A stretch of 64,000 nt of DNA from NCBI RefSeq assembly GCF_007786445.1, contig NZ_VNJI01000002.1, forward strand, positions 1-64,000. Reading direction: 5' to 3'. The stretch is from Paenibacillus cremeus (GTDB lineage Bacteria > Bacillota > Bacilli > Paenibacillales > NBRC-103111). Shown here in pieces: positions 10,135 to 18,007 of the stretch. The position numbers were made by a program, and so were the translations under genes. A model generated the notes under the pieces. It worked only from the letters and a program-made list of their open reading frames with translations, ran no database searches and was not told where the DNA came from. How positions within the stretch are numbered: the stretch's first letter is position 1; each line of letters begins with the position of its first letter.

Positions 10135-10268
10135 ATGCTGCAACCGGCAACGAAGAATGCCGTTGTCGGTTGTCAGCGATGCTGCAACAGGATATCGAAG
10201 GACTGCGATTCCGGTTGTCAGCGATGTTGCATCCGCTAATCGAAGCATTTCAATTCCGGTTGTCAACA
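10135..10268. repeat. Three tandem ~45-bp hairpin-bearing repeats
   Basis: Three diverged units (10135-10178, 10179-10223, 10224-10268) each begin ATG(C/T)TGCA and end in CGGTTGTCA. Unit 1 folds into a 12-bp stem (CAACCGGCAACG with CGTTGTCGGTTG, one G-U pair); units 2 and 3 keep the right arm better than the left. There is no T-run after unit 1. They fill the gap between metG and the oxidoreductase gene. Confidence 0.65.
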
Positions 10269-10303
10269 GACGCTCTGATACCATTTTGGGAGGCCACTGA
10301 ACT

Positions 10304-11377
10304 ATGCAAACAAACGACGGAATGAACTATGCTCCACAAGGAAAGCCGAATCCTGTTGTGAAACCGGGCGAATTCGCATTTGCCGCTGTCGCGCTTGATC
10401 ACGGTCATATTTACGGGATGTGCAACGGCTTGATCGAAGCAGGCGCCGACTTGGTCGCCGTTTACGATCCGGATCCTAAGAAAGTGGAAGCCTTCGTACA
10501 AAAGTTTCCGCAAGCAAGAGCAGCAGCCTCCGAAGAAGAAATTCTTCAAGATCCTAACATCAAGCTTGTAGCCGCAGCAGCCGTACCATCGGAGCGCGGT
10601 CCACTCGGAGTTCGCGTTATGGATGCGGGCAAAGATTATTTCACAGACAAAACGCCGTTCACGAAGCTCGAGCACCTGGAAGCAGCCCGTGCGAAGGTGA
10701 AGGAAACCGGCCGCAAATATATGGTTTATTACAGCGAGCGTCTGCATGTGGAGAGCGCGATGTTTGCCGGTGAGCTGATTGAGCAAGGCGCCATCGGCCG
10801 CGTAGTGCAAGTGATGGGCTGGGGCCCGCACCGCTTGAACGCGCCGTCCCGTCCGCAATGGTTTTTCGAGAAGGAAAAATACGGCGGCATCCTGTGCGAC
10901 ATCGGAAGCCACCAAATCGAGCAATTCCTGCACTACACCGGCGCCAAGGATGCAACAATCACTAGCGCACGGGTAGCGAACTATAATAACAAGGATTATC
11001 CGGAGCTGGAGGATTTCGGCGACGCTACGCTGACTGGCGATAACGGTGCTACGTTCTACTTCCGCGTAGACTGGCTGACACCGGATGGTCTGGGCACATG
11101 GGGTGACGGACGGACGATCATCCTCGGTACCGAAGGCTATATCGAGCTTCGCAAATACATCGATATCGCTCGTGAGAAGACAGGAGATCACGTTTATCTG
11201 GTCAACCAAGAAGGCGAAAAGCACTTCACGGTCAAAGGCCAAGTAGGCTACCGCTTCTTCGGCCAGCTGATCCTCGACTGCATTAACCGCACGGAGAACG
11301 CGATGACGCAAGAGCACGCGTTCAAAGCGGCTGAGCTTTGCCTCAAGGTACAAGAGCAAGCGGTTCGCGTAGAATAG
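10304..11377 (+). CDS. Gfo/Idh/MocA family oxidoreductase
   Basis: A 357-residue NAD(P)-dependent dehydrogenase of the glucose-fructose oxidoreductase/inositol dehydrogenase/MocA family. Unusually, the N-terminal Rossmann segment reads VALDHGHIYGM, with histidines where the classical GxGxxG is less clear, followed by ADLVAVYDPDPKK. The C-terminal domain has the conserved GGILCDIGSHQIEQFLHYTGA (typically DxxxH for substrate binding). Family members act on sugars, inositols or glycosides; neighbours do not identify the substrate. It starts after GGGAGG and ends at a strong terminator, so it is probably monocistronic. Confidence 0.82.
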   Translation: MQTNDGMNYAPQGKPNPVVKPGEFAFAAVALDHGHIYGMCNGLIEAGADLVAVYDPDPKKVEAFVQKFPQARAAASEEEILQDPNIKLVAAAAVPSERGPLGVRVMDAGKDYFTDKTPFTKLEHLEAARAKVKETGRKYMVYYSERLHVESAMFAGELIEQGAIGRVVQVMGWGPHRLNAPSRPQWFFEKEKYGGILCDIGSHQIEQFLHYTGAKDATITSARVANYNNKDYPELEDFGDATLTGDNGATFYFRVDWLTPDGLGTWGDGRTIILGTEGYIELRKYIDIAREKTGDHVYLVNQEGEKHFTVKGQVGYRFFGQLILDCINRTENAMTQEHAFKAAELCLKVQEQAVRVE

Positions 11378-11390
11378 TTTTGGATAAGAT

Positions 11391-11437
11391 AGCACCTGTA
11401 AGGGCATGCACAATGCACCTTGCAGGTGTTTTTCTTT
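11391..11437 (+). terminator. Intrinsic terminator
   Basis: CACCTGTAAGG pairs with CCTTGCAGGTG across a short loop and is followed by TTTTTCTTTTTC. It ends the oxidoreductase transcript. Confidence 0.85.
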
Positions 11438-11452
11438 TTCATGTAAACATGG

Positions 11453-11482
11453 TTGACAAATCGGAGAACAGCGACGTATAAT
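11453..11482 (+). promoter_or_regulatory. SigA-type promoter of the zinc uptake operon
   Basis: TTGACA (11453-11458) and TATAAT (11477-11482), both matching consensus, are separated by 18 bp and lie just upstream of the zinc-transporter lipoprotein gene. Confidence 0.75.
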
Positions 11483-11494
11483 CAGAAACGTTCT

Positions 11495-11515
11495 TGTTAA
11501 TAAAAATTACGATTA
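11495..11515 (+). promoter_or_regulatory. Possible Zur operator half-site
   Basis: ATTACGATTA (11506-11515) matches one arm of the Bacillus Zur consensus (TCGTAATNATTACGA type); the left arm is degenerate. Its place just downstream of the -10 box fits zinc-dependent repression. Confidence 0.4.
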
Positions 11516-11538
11516 ACGACTTAAAGGAGTTATCATCC

Positions 11539-12492
11539 ATGTCATCTTCCGTAACTCGAAAGCTGATCCTTCCTCTTTTGCTCATACTGGTGCTGTCCAT
11601 GGCTTTATCCGCCTGCGGCAGCCGTTCGCAAGCCTCGCTTGTGCAGGGTAAGATCAACATCGTAGCGAGCTTTTACCCGATGTATGATTTCGCTTCGAAA
11701 ATCGGCGGCAGCCACGTGAATGTCATCAACATGGTGCCGGCCGGGGTAGAGCCCCATGACTGGTCGCCGAAAAGCCGCGATATTTATAACTTAACCCATG
11801 CCGAGCTGTTCGTTTATTTGGGCGCCGGATTCGAAGGCTGGGTGAAAGATACGCTTGACAGCATGCCCAAGGATTCGAAAACGACGGTGGTCGAAACGAG
11901 CAAGGGTATCGATTTAATGCTCTCTGGAGATGTGCATGAGGACGAGGCAAAAAGCAAGAAGCACGAATCCGAGTATGATCCGCATATATGGCTTAGCCCG
12001 GTGAATGCGAAGAAAATTGCGCAAAACATCAAGGACGCGCTTGTCAAAGCGGATGCCGCCAATCAAGCGGACTACGAGGCTAACTTCAAGCGCTTCGCCG
12101 ATCAGCTCGATCAGCTGGATGCCAAGTATAAGTCGCAGCTTGCTCAGACATCAAAGAAACAAATCGTCGTTACGCACCAATCGTTCGGTTACTTGGCTAA
12201 GCAATATGGGCTGACGCAGATGCCGATTATGGGGCTGTCGCCGGACGCGGAGCCGACCTCCAAGGATATGAAGGACATCATGCAGTTTATTAAAACGAAT
12301 AACGTCAAGTACATCTTCTTCGAAGAGCTGGTTTCCGACAAGCTGGCCAAAACGCTCGCGAAGGATGCAGGCGTCGAGACGCTGGTGCTGAATCCGCTGG
12401 AGGGCTTGACCGAAGAGCAGGTGAGTAAGGGCGCAGATTATTTGTCCGTCATGGACAACAATTTGAATAATTTATTAAAAGCATTAAAATAG
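11539..12492 (+). CDS. znuA: Zinc ABC transporter substrate-binding lipoprotein
   Basis: A 317-residue cluster A-I metal-binding lipoprotein that captures Zn2+ (or Mn2+) outside the membrane. A lipoprotein signal peptide ends in the lipobox LSAC. Metal ligand regions are VEPHDWSP, EYDPHIWLSP, THQSFGYL and the late acidic residue of FFEELVS. Between the first two His sites, HEDEAKSKKHESE is a short His/acidic loop typical of zinc-specific members. The ATG at 11539 follows AAAGGAG; an upstream in-frame start would place the signal peptide too far in. First gene of a three-gene operon with its ATPase and permease. Confidence 0.9.
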   Translation: MSSSVTRKLILPLLLILVLSMALSACGSRSQASLVQGKINIVASFYPMYDFASKIGGSHVNVINMVPAGVEPHDWSPKSRDIYNLTHAELFVYLGAGFEGWVKDTLDSMPKDSKTTVVETSKGIDLMLSGDVHEDEAKSKKHESEYDPHIWLSPVNAKKIAQNIKDALVKADAANQADYEANFKRFADQLDQLDAKYKSQLAQTSKKQIVVTHQSFGYLAKQYGLTQMPIMGLSPDAEPTSKDMKDIMQFIKTNNVKYIFFEELVSDKLAKTLAKDAGVETLVLNPLEGLTEEQVSKGADYLSVMDNNLNNLLKALK

Positions 12493-12524
12493 AAGGAAGA
12501 CCTTCGAAATAAGGAGCTAATCGC

Positions 12525-13307
12525 ATGAACAAACCAGCTCACTCCGGATGTCATCAGCAGATCGTCTCGATCGATGACATCTTTTTTTCTTATGAGAACA
12601 AAACCGTCATCGACGGTCTCCGGTTCCAAGTACTGGAACGAGACTTTGTCGGTCTGATCGGCTCCAACGGCGCAGGGAAGACGACGCTGCTGAAAATGAT
12701 CGTAGGCCTGCTTCGGCCCACGCGTGGGGAGATCCGCTTGTTCGGTCAGCCAATCGGGCAATTTCGGGATTGGGAGCGCATCGGCTATGTCCCGCAGAAA
12801 AATGCGCTGAATCCGCTGTTCCCAGCCACGGTAAGAGAGGTTGTCACGTCCGGACTGTACGGCAAAAAGAACATGTTCCGCCGGCTCACCAAAGCGCAGC
12901 TGCAAAAGGCGGATGACGCCTTGTACGCCATGCGGATTGAGGACTTGGCCGACCGGAAGATCGGGCAGCTGTCCGGCGGGCAGCAGCAGCGCGTGTTTCT
13001 CGCGAGAGCGCTGATCAACAACCCGGAGCTGCTTATTCTGGATGAGCCGACGGTGGGGATCGACGCGGAGACGCAGGCGGGCTTTTTCCGCATGATCCGG
13101 CATATGCACCAGCATCATCATATTACGTTCATCATGGTGTCTCATGATATGGATGCGATGGAGGCGTACCTTGGGGAGCAGCCGGTGCAGCGGAGCGGGG
13201 GCCTGTCCTTTTATGTGAAGCATACGCACGATCCGCAAGATTGCGTCGAAACGGATTTAACCCATTCGATGCAGCAATTGAGGGAATCGATGGAGGTTTT
13301 GAGCTAG
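12525..13307 (+). CDS. znuC: Zinc ABC transporter ATP-binding protein
   Basis: A 260-residue ABC ATPase that powers zinc import at the cytoplasmic face. Walker A is GSNGAGKTT, the Q-loop lies in YVPQKN, the signature is LSGGQQQR, Walker B is LLILDEPT and the switch His is in MVSHD. A Cys/His-containing tail (KHTHDPQDC) is present. The start follows AAGGAG. Its stop overlaps the GTG of the permease by one base, so the two are translationally coupled. Confidence 0.93.
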   Translation: MNKPAHSGCHQQIVSIDDIFFSYENKTVIDGLRFQVLERDFVGLIGSNGAGKTTLLKMIVGLLRPTRGEIRLFGQPIGQFRDWERIGYVPQKNALNPLFPATVREVVTSGLYGKKNMFRRLTKAQLQKADDALYAMRIEDLADRKIGQLSGGQQQRVFLARALINNPELLILDEPTVGIDAETQAGFFRMIRHMHQHHHITFIMVSHDMDAMEAYLGEQPVQRSGGLSFYVKHTHDPQDCVETDLTHSMQQLRESMEVLS

Positions 13308-14110
13308 TGGACATTTTTTCGGAGTATTTCTTTCAGCGTGCTCTGCTTGGAGGACTGCTGATCGGCTTGACCGCGCCACTCATGGGCGTGTTTTTGGTGC
13401 TCAGGCGCTTATCCATGATCGGCGATACGCTTGCGCACGTCTCCATTGCCGGTGTCGCGCTCGGCTTTCTTATTAATGTGTACCCGGTAGGCATGGGGCT
13501 CGTATTCGCCCTGCTGGCATCGTTTGCCATCGAGAAGCTGCGCAAGGCGTATAAGACCTATGCGGAGTTATCCATCGCTATCATCATGTCCGGCGGTGTG
13601 GCGCTTGCCACCTTTTTGTTTACGATCGGCAAAGGCTTCAATATCAACGTCATGAGCTACTTTTTCGGGAGCATCTATACGCTGGACAATTCCGACCTGT
13701 GGGTCGTAGCCGGGGTTGCTGTGATCGTGATCGCGGTTGTTTGGTTCAATTTCAAAGAAATGTTCCTGCTGTTCTTCGACGAGGATGCAGCGGGTGTCAG
13801 TGGATTGCCGCTTCGCTTCTATAATATTTTGATCACGATGCTGACGGCGCTCGTCATTAGTGTTTCGATCAAAATCGTTGGTGCGCTGCTCGTTTCTTCG
13901 CTGCTGACCATTCCGGTCGCTTGCAGTCTGCTTGTGGCCCGAAGCTTTAAGCATTCGATTTTCTGGGCGATCTTGTTCTCGGAGATTGCGGTGGCGTTAG
14001 GCCTCATCTCGGCCGGGGTCTGGGATTTGGCGCCGGGAGCAACGGTCGTGCTCGCGCTGATTGCAATGCTCGTGGGGATCTTGTTTGTCAAGAGGGGCCT
14101 AAGGCTCTAG
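13307..14110 (+). CDS. znuB: Zinc ABC transporter permease
   Basis: A 267-residue ABC-3 family membrane permease with about eight hydrophobic segments. The conserved opening RALLGGLLIGLTAPLMG, LRRLSMIGDTLAHVSIAGVA, and ISVSIKIVGALLVSSLL are typical of ZnuB/AdcB. The GTG at 13307 is taken as the start because GGAGG lies 11 nt upstream and the GTG overlaps the TAG of znuC; a reading with an ATG at 13241 would run 66 nt into znuC. It completes the import system. Confidence 0.92.
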   Translation: MDIFSEYFFQRALLGGLLIGLTAPLMGVFLVLRRLSMIGDTLAHVSIAGVALGFLINVYPVGMGLVFALLASFAIEKLRKAYKTYAELSIAIIMSGGVALATFLFTIGKGFNINVMSYFFGSIYTLDNSDLWVVAGVAVIVIAVVWFNFKEMFLLFFDEDAAGVSGLPLRFYNILITMLTALVISVSIKIVGALLVSSLLTIPVACSLLVARSFKHSIFWAILFSEIAVALGLISAGVWDLAPGATVVLALIAMLVGILFVKRGLRL

Positions 14111-14164
14111 CATCTGAAATGGGTGCAGTTGTTGGATTTACATAGAGGAGTGTGAACGAACATC

Positions 14165-14875
14165 ATGGAATTAAACGTGTGGATCGCCCTGTGGGCCGGG
14201 TTTGCATCCTTCATCTCGCCTTGCTGTCTGCCGCTTTACCCGTCCTTTTTATCCTACATAACGGGAATTTCCGTCAATCAGCTGAAAAGCGAGCAATCGA
14301 GCAAAGAGGTGCGCTTTAAACTCGTTACGCATACACTGGCCTTCATCTTCGGTTTTTCGATTATTTTTTACAGCTTGGGATTAGGTGCAAGTGTCATTGC
14401 CAATGCCTTTATGGATTATCGCGATTTGTTACGGCAAATTTCCGCGATTCTCATTTTTGCGATGGGCTTGTTTTTGCTCGGTGTCTTTCAACCGCAGTGG
14501 CTGCTCCGAGAGCGCAAGCTGCAGTTCAAGTACAAGCCGGTAGGCTATCTCGGCTCCGTCTTAATCGGGATCGGCTTCGCGGCAGGCTGGTCGCCCTGTA
14601 TCGGGCCGATTTTGTCGGCTATGCTCATGCTAGCGGCTACGGATCCGGGCTCTTGGCTGCCGCTCATTTCGGCGTATTCGCTTGGCTTTGCCGTACCGTT
14701 CTTTGTGCTCGCCTTTTTTATCGGGTCGACCAAATGGATATTGCGCTATTCGTCCCTGATGATGAAGGTAGGCGGGGGCTTGATGGTGATTATCGCCATT
14801 TTGCTGTACACGGATCAGATGACGCGCATTACGATCTGGCTTCAGAACATTACCCCCGCCTGGATGCTCGTATAA
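14165..14875 (+). CDS. ccdA: Cytochrome c biogenesis protein CcdA/DsbD family
   Basis: A 236-residue six-helix membrane protein that passes electrons from cytosolic thioredoxin to extracytoplasmic thiol acceptors used in cytochrome c maturation or spore synthesis. The two redox cysteines lie in SFISPCCLPLYPSF and GWSPCIGPILSAM. The first motif carries an extra adjacent Cys (usually SPCVLP). Start follows AGAGGAG. It is located after the zinc operon with no partner resA/ccdB nearby, so its client is unknown. Confidence 0.87.
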   Translation: MELNVWIALWAGFASFISPCCLPLYPSFLSYITGISVNQLKSEQSSKEVRFKLVTHTLAFIFGFSIIFYSLGLGASVIANAFMDYRDLLRQISAILIFAMGLFLLGVFQPQWLLRERKLQFKYKPVGYLGSVLIGIGFAAGWSPCIGPILSAMLMLAATDPGSWLPLISAYSLGFAVPFFVLAFFIGSTKWILRYSSLMMKVGGGLMVIIAILLYTDQMTRITIWLQNITPAWMLV

Positions 14876-14882
14876 CCAGAGC

Positions 14883-15947
14883 TTAAGTGAAGTAATCGAT
14901 ATTCGCTTGCGGAAAATGGGTGAAGATGTGCTCGGTGATAAACTCCCGGAGCGTGTTCGCCTGTTCGTCCGGGTACACGTATTTGCCTTGACCCCAGCGG
15001 CCCCATTTGTACTTCCGCTTCGCTTCGTCCATCTCCAGCTTGGTTTTCGGATACCGCTGCTGAATGATCGTTTTCGCCGTTTTGGTGAAGCGATGCTGGA
15101 TCAGCTCGAACGTCAAATCAGAGGTCGCTTCCTGCGGAAGGGCCTCTTTTAATTGGGCCAGCAGCTCCGCGTAGCCGTTCTCCCAGCCCTCGTGCCAAAT
15201 GATTGGCGCAATGATAAAGCCCAGCGGATAGCCGGCTCTGGCCACTTTGCCTGCTGCAGTAATCCGTTCGGAAAAGCTGGAGGTGGCGGGTTCAAAGTTT
15301 TTGATTACATAATCGGCGTTAATGCTAAACCGAAACCGCGTATGCTTGTTATGCTTGGCGTCGAGCAGCGGCTCCACATGATGAAACTTGGTTACAAACC
15401 GCAGTCGTCCGAGCGGCTCTCTGCCCATAAATTCGATGTATTCCTTGAGCGAACCGCTGATATGCTCGAGTCCAACGGGATCGGAGGTGCACGCTGCTTC
15501 GAACCGGGTAATTTCAGGCGCTCGTTCGTCGATATACTGCTTCGCCTGCTGCAAAATATCATCGGTGTTCACATATACTCGAATATACGGCTTTGCTCCC
15601 AACGTGGTCTGGAGGTAGCAGTAATGGCAGTGTGCCATGCATCCGGTCGCGACTGGGATGGCATACTCCGCAGAGGGCTTGGACTGGTCGAACTTCAGCG
15701 TCTTCCGAATCCCCACTACAAGGGTGCGCTTGGCGATCCGGTATTTCTCCAGGTCGCTGTCACCAGGCAAGTTTGTGATCCGGTTATGCGAGGTGGTCAT
15801 CCGTATCGGGAGACCTTGCTGCGTTGCCCAGGCATGGATTTTTTGCCCCTTGGGGTAGTTCAAAGCATCCGGTTCAAAATAGACGAGCTCCGGCACGAAT
15901 ACCTGCGTATCACGGACCGGAGGCGATAAAATTCCCGCTGTAGACAA
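14883..15947 (-). CDS. splB: Spore photoproduct lyase
   Basis: A 354-residue radical SAM enzyme that repairs the UV-induced thymine dimer (spore photoproduct) during germination. The [4Fe-4S] motif is CMAHCHYC within TGCMAHCHYCYLQTT, and the conserved H-donor Cys is in EAACTSDPVG. The family start FVPELVYFEPDAL is present. The TTG at 15947 is preferred because GGGAGG ends 7 nt upstream; starting at 15983 would add 12 unlikely residues. Usual length is about 340. It converges with ccdA and diverges from mntR. Confidence 0.95.
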   Translation of the reverse strand: MSTAGILSPPVRDTQVFVPELVYFEPDALNYPKGQKIHAWATQQGLPIRMTTSHNRITNLPGDSDLEKYRIAKRTLVVGIRKTLKFDQSKPSAEYAIPVATGCMAHCHYCYLQTTLGAKPYIRVYVNTDDILQQAKQYIDERAPEITRFEAACTSDPVGLEHISGSLKEYIEFMGREPLGRLRFVTKFHHVEPLLDAKHNKHTRFRFSINADYVIKNFEPATSSFSERITAAGKVARAGYPLGFIIAPIIWHEGWENGYAELLAQLKEALPQEATSDLTFELIQHRFTKTAKTIIQQRYPKTKLEMDEAKRKYKWGRWGQGKYVYPDEQANTLREFITEHIFTHFPQANIDYFT

Positions 15948-15993
15948 TGGTGTACCTCCCGTTACATGCGGATTTGCTTGCAAGTTGCTGGAC

Positions 15994-16023
15994 TTGCTTC
16001 GAAGGTTCTGGCTGTGATATAGT
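15994..16023 (+). promoter_or_regulatory. Probable SigA-type promoter of mntR
   Basis: TTGCTT (15994-15999) and TATAGT (16018-16023), spaced by 18 bp, lie about 85 bp before the mntR start. Confidence 0.4.
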
Positions 16024-16107
16024 AAATAGCGCTTATCGTGACTTAGTTTGCATCTCTATAGAGGCGGTCAGTCATGGAAATCCAAGTGAAGCACAGGAGG
16101 AACGCCA

Positions 16108-16530
16108 ATGGCAACGCCTAGCATGGAAGATTATCTGGAGAAAATTTATAAGCTGATCGATGAAAAGGGCTATGCGCGCGTTTCCGATATTGCTGAAGGG
16201 CTGGAGGTTCATCCTTCATCCGTAACGAAGATGATACAGAAGCTGGATAAAGACAACTACCTCATTTATGAAAAATACCGCGGCTTGATGCTAACGACCA
16301 AAGGGCAGCGGGTAGGCAAGCGACTGGTAGTAAGGCACCAGCTGCTGGAGGACTTTTTGACGATTATCGGCGTGTCCGAGGAAAACATATATAAGGATGT
16401 AGAAGGCATCGAGCACCATCTGAGTTCAGACTCCATCACCTGCATCGAGTCGCTGGTGGAGTTTTTCAAGCGTGATCCGAAACGAATGGAAGAGCTGCAG
16501 CAGCTGAAGAAAGAGCTGGAAGAGTCCTAA
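16108..16530 (+). CDS. mntR: Manganese-responsive transcriptional regulator MntR
   Basis: A 140-residue DtxR-family regulator that binds Mn2+ and represses manganese importers or activates efflux genes. All six known B. subtilis MntR metal ligands are in register: D8, E11, H77, E99, E102 and H103. An N-terminal winged helix ([18 protein letters not shown]) binds DNA. Start follows AGGAGG. It lies near yqhQ as in B. subtilis, with a patatin-like gene between. No MntR target gene is obvious in the window. Confidence 0.96.
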   Translation: MATPSMEDYLEKIYKLIDEKGYARVSDIAEGLEVHPSSVTKMIQKLDKDNYLIYEKYRGLMLTTKGQRVGKRLVVRHQLLEDFLTIIGVSEENIYKDVEGIEHHLSSDSITCIESLVEFFKRDPKRMEELQQLKKELEES

Positions 16531-16550
16531 TATTATACATGTTCATTACA

Positions 16551-16586
16551 CACATCGGCGAGCCAGCTTGCCGGTGTTTTTGTTTT
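16551..16586 (+). terminator. Intrinsic terminator after mntR
   Basis: CATCGGC pairs with GCCGGTG (one G-U) and is followed by TTTTTGTTTTTT. Confidence 0.75.
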
Positions 16587-16644
16587 TTAGGTCGACTGTG
16601 ACATAGGTACAATCCGTCTTCACATATACCTGAGCAAGGAGATC

Positions 16645-17661
16645 ATGGGGGAGAGCGGGGAAAATGATGTGAAAATCAATGCGGTTTTCGAGGGCGGCGG
16701 GGTGAAAGGCATTGCGCTCGCTGGCGCCGTTTCGGCGGTGGAGCAGCTGGGGATCGGGTTTCATCAAGTGGCGGGTACGTCATCGGGAGCCATCATTGCA
16801 AGTCTGGTCGCGGCGGGCTATAAGTCGGAGGAGCTCAAGCAAATCATTGAGGCGACGCCCTTCAGCACCTTTTTGCAGCGCTCACGGATCTTTGATACGA
16901 AGCTGATCGGTCCACTAGCTCGGCTCTTTATTAAGAAAGGATTATATTCCGGTGAAGCCTTGGAGCATTGGATCTATAATCTGCTGCTGGCCAAAGGCAT
17001 CCGGACGTTCGGGGATCTGAAGCATAACCAGCTTCGTATCATCGCCTCGGACATTTCAGGCCGAAAGCTGCTTGTGCTCCCGGACGATATTGCGCAATAC
17101 GGCGTCGATCCGCATCGCTTTTTAATCGCCAAGGCGGTTCGCATGAGCACATCCATCCCGTATTTCTTTGACCCGGTAGTGATTCGGAAAGCGCCGGATA
17201 AGCGTCTGCCGGGCGAGTCGTTCCCTCAACAGTTCGTCTACATCGTGGACGGCGCACTGCTCAGCAATTTTCCTCTGTGGCTGTTCGACACTCCCGAGAC
17301 ACCGGCGCTCGATAAAATGATCCCTACAATCGGCTTCCAGCTCGTTGGCCGCGGAGAAGGGAAGCCGAACGTCATTTACGGACCGCTTACCATGATGAAG
17401 GCGTTGTTCTCTACGATGCTCGATGCGCATGACGAGCGGTATATTCAAGAGGTGAACCGATTCCGTACGATCAAAATCCCGACAATGGGCATCAGCGTGA
17501 CCGAGTTTAACATTACAGAGGAGCACAGTCTGCAGCTCTTCGAGTCGGGGCAGAAGGCGACGCAGGCCTTTTTCGCGAAATGGAAGCTGACCGATTACAA
17601 GCAGAAATACATGACACACGTGAACCGCAAAACCCGAACATCGCAAGAGCTGCATCAGTAA
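16645..17661 (+). CDS. Patatin-like phospholipase family protein
   Basis: A 338-residue patatin-domain lipid acyl hydrolase. The oxyanion loop is FEGGGVKGIALAGA, the nucleophile elbow is GTSSG, and the catalytic Asp is in VDGALLSNFPLWLF (DGA variant), giving a Ser-Asp dyad. No signal peptide is seen, so it is probably cytosolic or peripheral. Start follows AAGGAG. It replaces yqhP at the position between mntR and yqhQ in B. subtilis. Substrate class (phospholipid or other acyl ester) is inferred from family. Confidence 0.87.
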   Translation: MGESGENDVKINAVFEGGGVKGIALAGAVSAVEQLGIGFHQVAGTSSGAIIASLVAAGYKSEELKQIIEATPFSTFLQRSRIFDTKLIGPLARLFIKKGLYSGEALEHWIYNLLLAKGIRTFGDLKHNQLRIIASDISGRKLLVLPDDIAQYGVDPHRFLIAKAVRMSTSIPYFFDPVVIRKAPDKRLPGESFPQQFVYIVDGALLSNFPLWLFDTPETPALDKMIPTIGFQLVGRGEGKPNVIYGPLTMMKALFSTMLDAHDERYIQEVNRFRTIKIPTMGISVTEFNITEEHSLQLFESGQKATQAFFAKWKLTDYKQKYMTHVNRKTRTSQELHQ

Positions 17662-17665
17662 AAAT

Positions 17666-17699
17666 AAAAAAGCAACAGGGAGCGCACCCTGCTGCTTCA
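17666..17699 (-). terminator. Intrinsic terminator of the minus-strand yqhQ unit
   Basis: AAGCAACAGGG pairs with CCCTGCTGCTT (one mismatch); read on the minus strand it is followed by a T-rich run. Confidence 0.65.
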
Positions 17700-17702
17700 G
17701 CC

Positions 17703-17975
17703 TTAATGATATTTAGGCGGCTCATCGGAGCCGTCTTTATTGCCATTGATCACACGAAAGGTGGCATTTCTTCGTTTGCCCTTGGAATAACGGGCCTGAG
17801 TCCGCCCGCTTCCATTCCGCCAGCGATTTGGCGGGAATTTGTAGAGCCAGAAGATGACTCCGAATACCAGCACTGGGATGATGAAGGCGCCGGGGTTGGC
17901 GAAGATGTTCGCTAAAATCCCAATCGCGATCAGCCCGAAAATAATGTAAGCGAGTGTGCTCTGACGATTTCTCAT
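17703..17975 (-). CDS. Small membrane protein of unknown function
   Basis: A 90-residue protein with two closely spaced hydrophobic helices (about residues 8-28 and 30-47, containing IFGLIAIGILANIF and IIPVLVFGVIFWLY) and a basic, polar C-terminal tail ending in DEPPKYH. I do not recognise the family. A clear AAGGGGAG lies upstream of the ATG. It is 32 bp downstream of yqhQ on the same strand and so probably co-transcribed. Confidence 0.6.
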   Translation of the reverse strand: MRNRQSTLAYIIFGLIAIGILANIFANPGAFIIPVLVFGVIFWLYKFPPNRWRNGSGRTQARYSKGKRRNATFRVINGNKDGSDEPPKYH

Positions 17976-18007
17976 CTCATCGACTCCCCTTAAGAAACGT
18001 TCAAGTT

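Noticed and set aside
10135-10268. Possible CRISPR array
   Set aside because: The units are contiguous, diverged tandem repeats without spacers, and no cas genes are nearby.
10250-11413. 387-codon minus-strand frame
   Set aside because: Antisense shadow of the Gfo/Idh oxidoreductase gene; no ribosome binding site and no recognisable domain.
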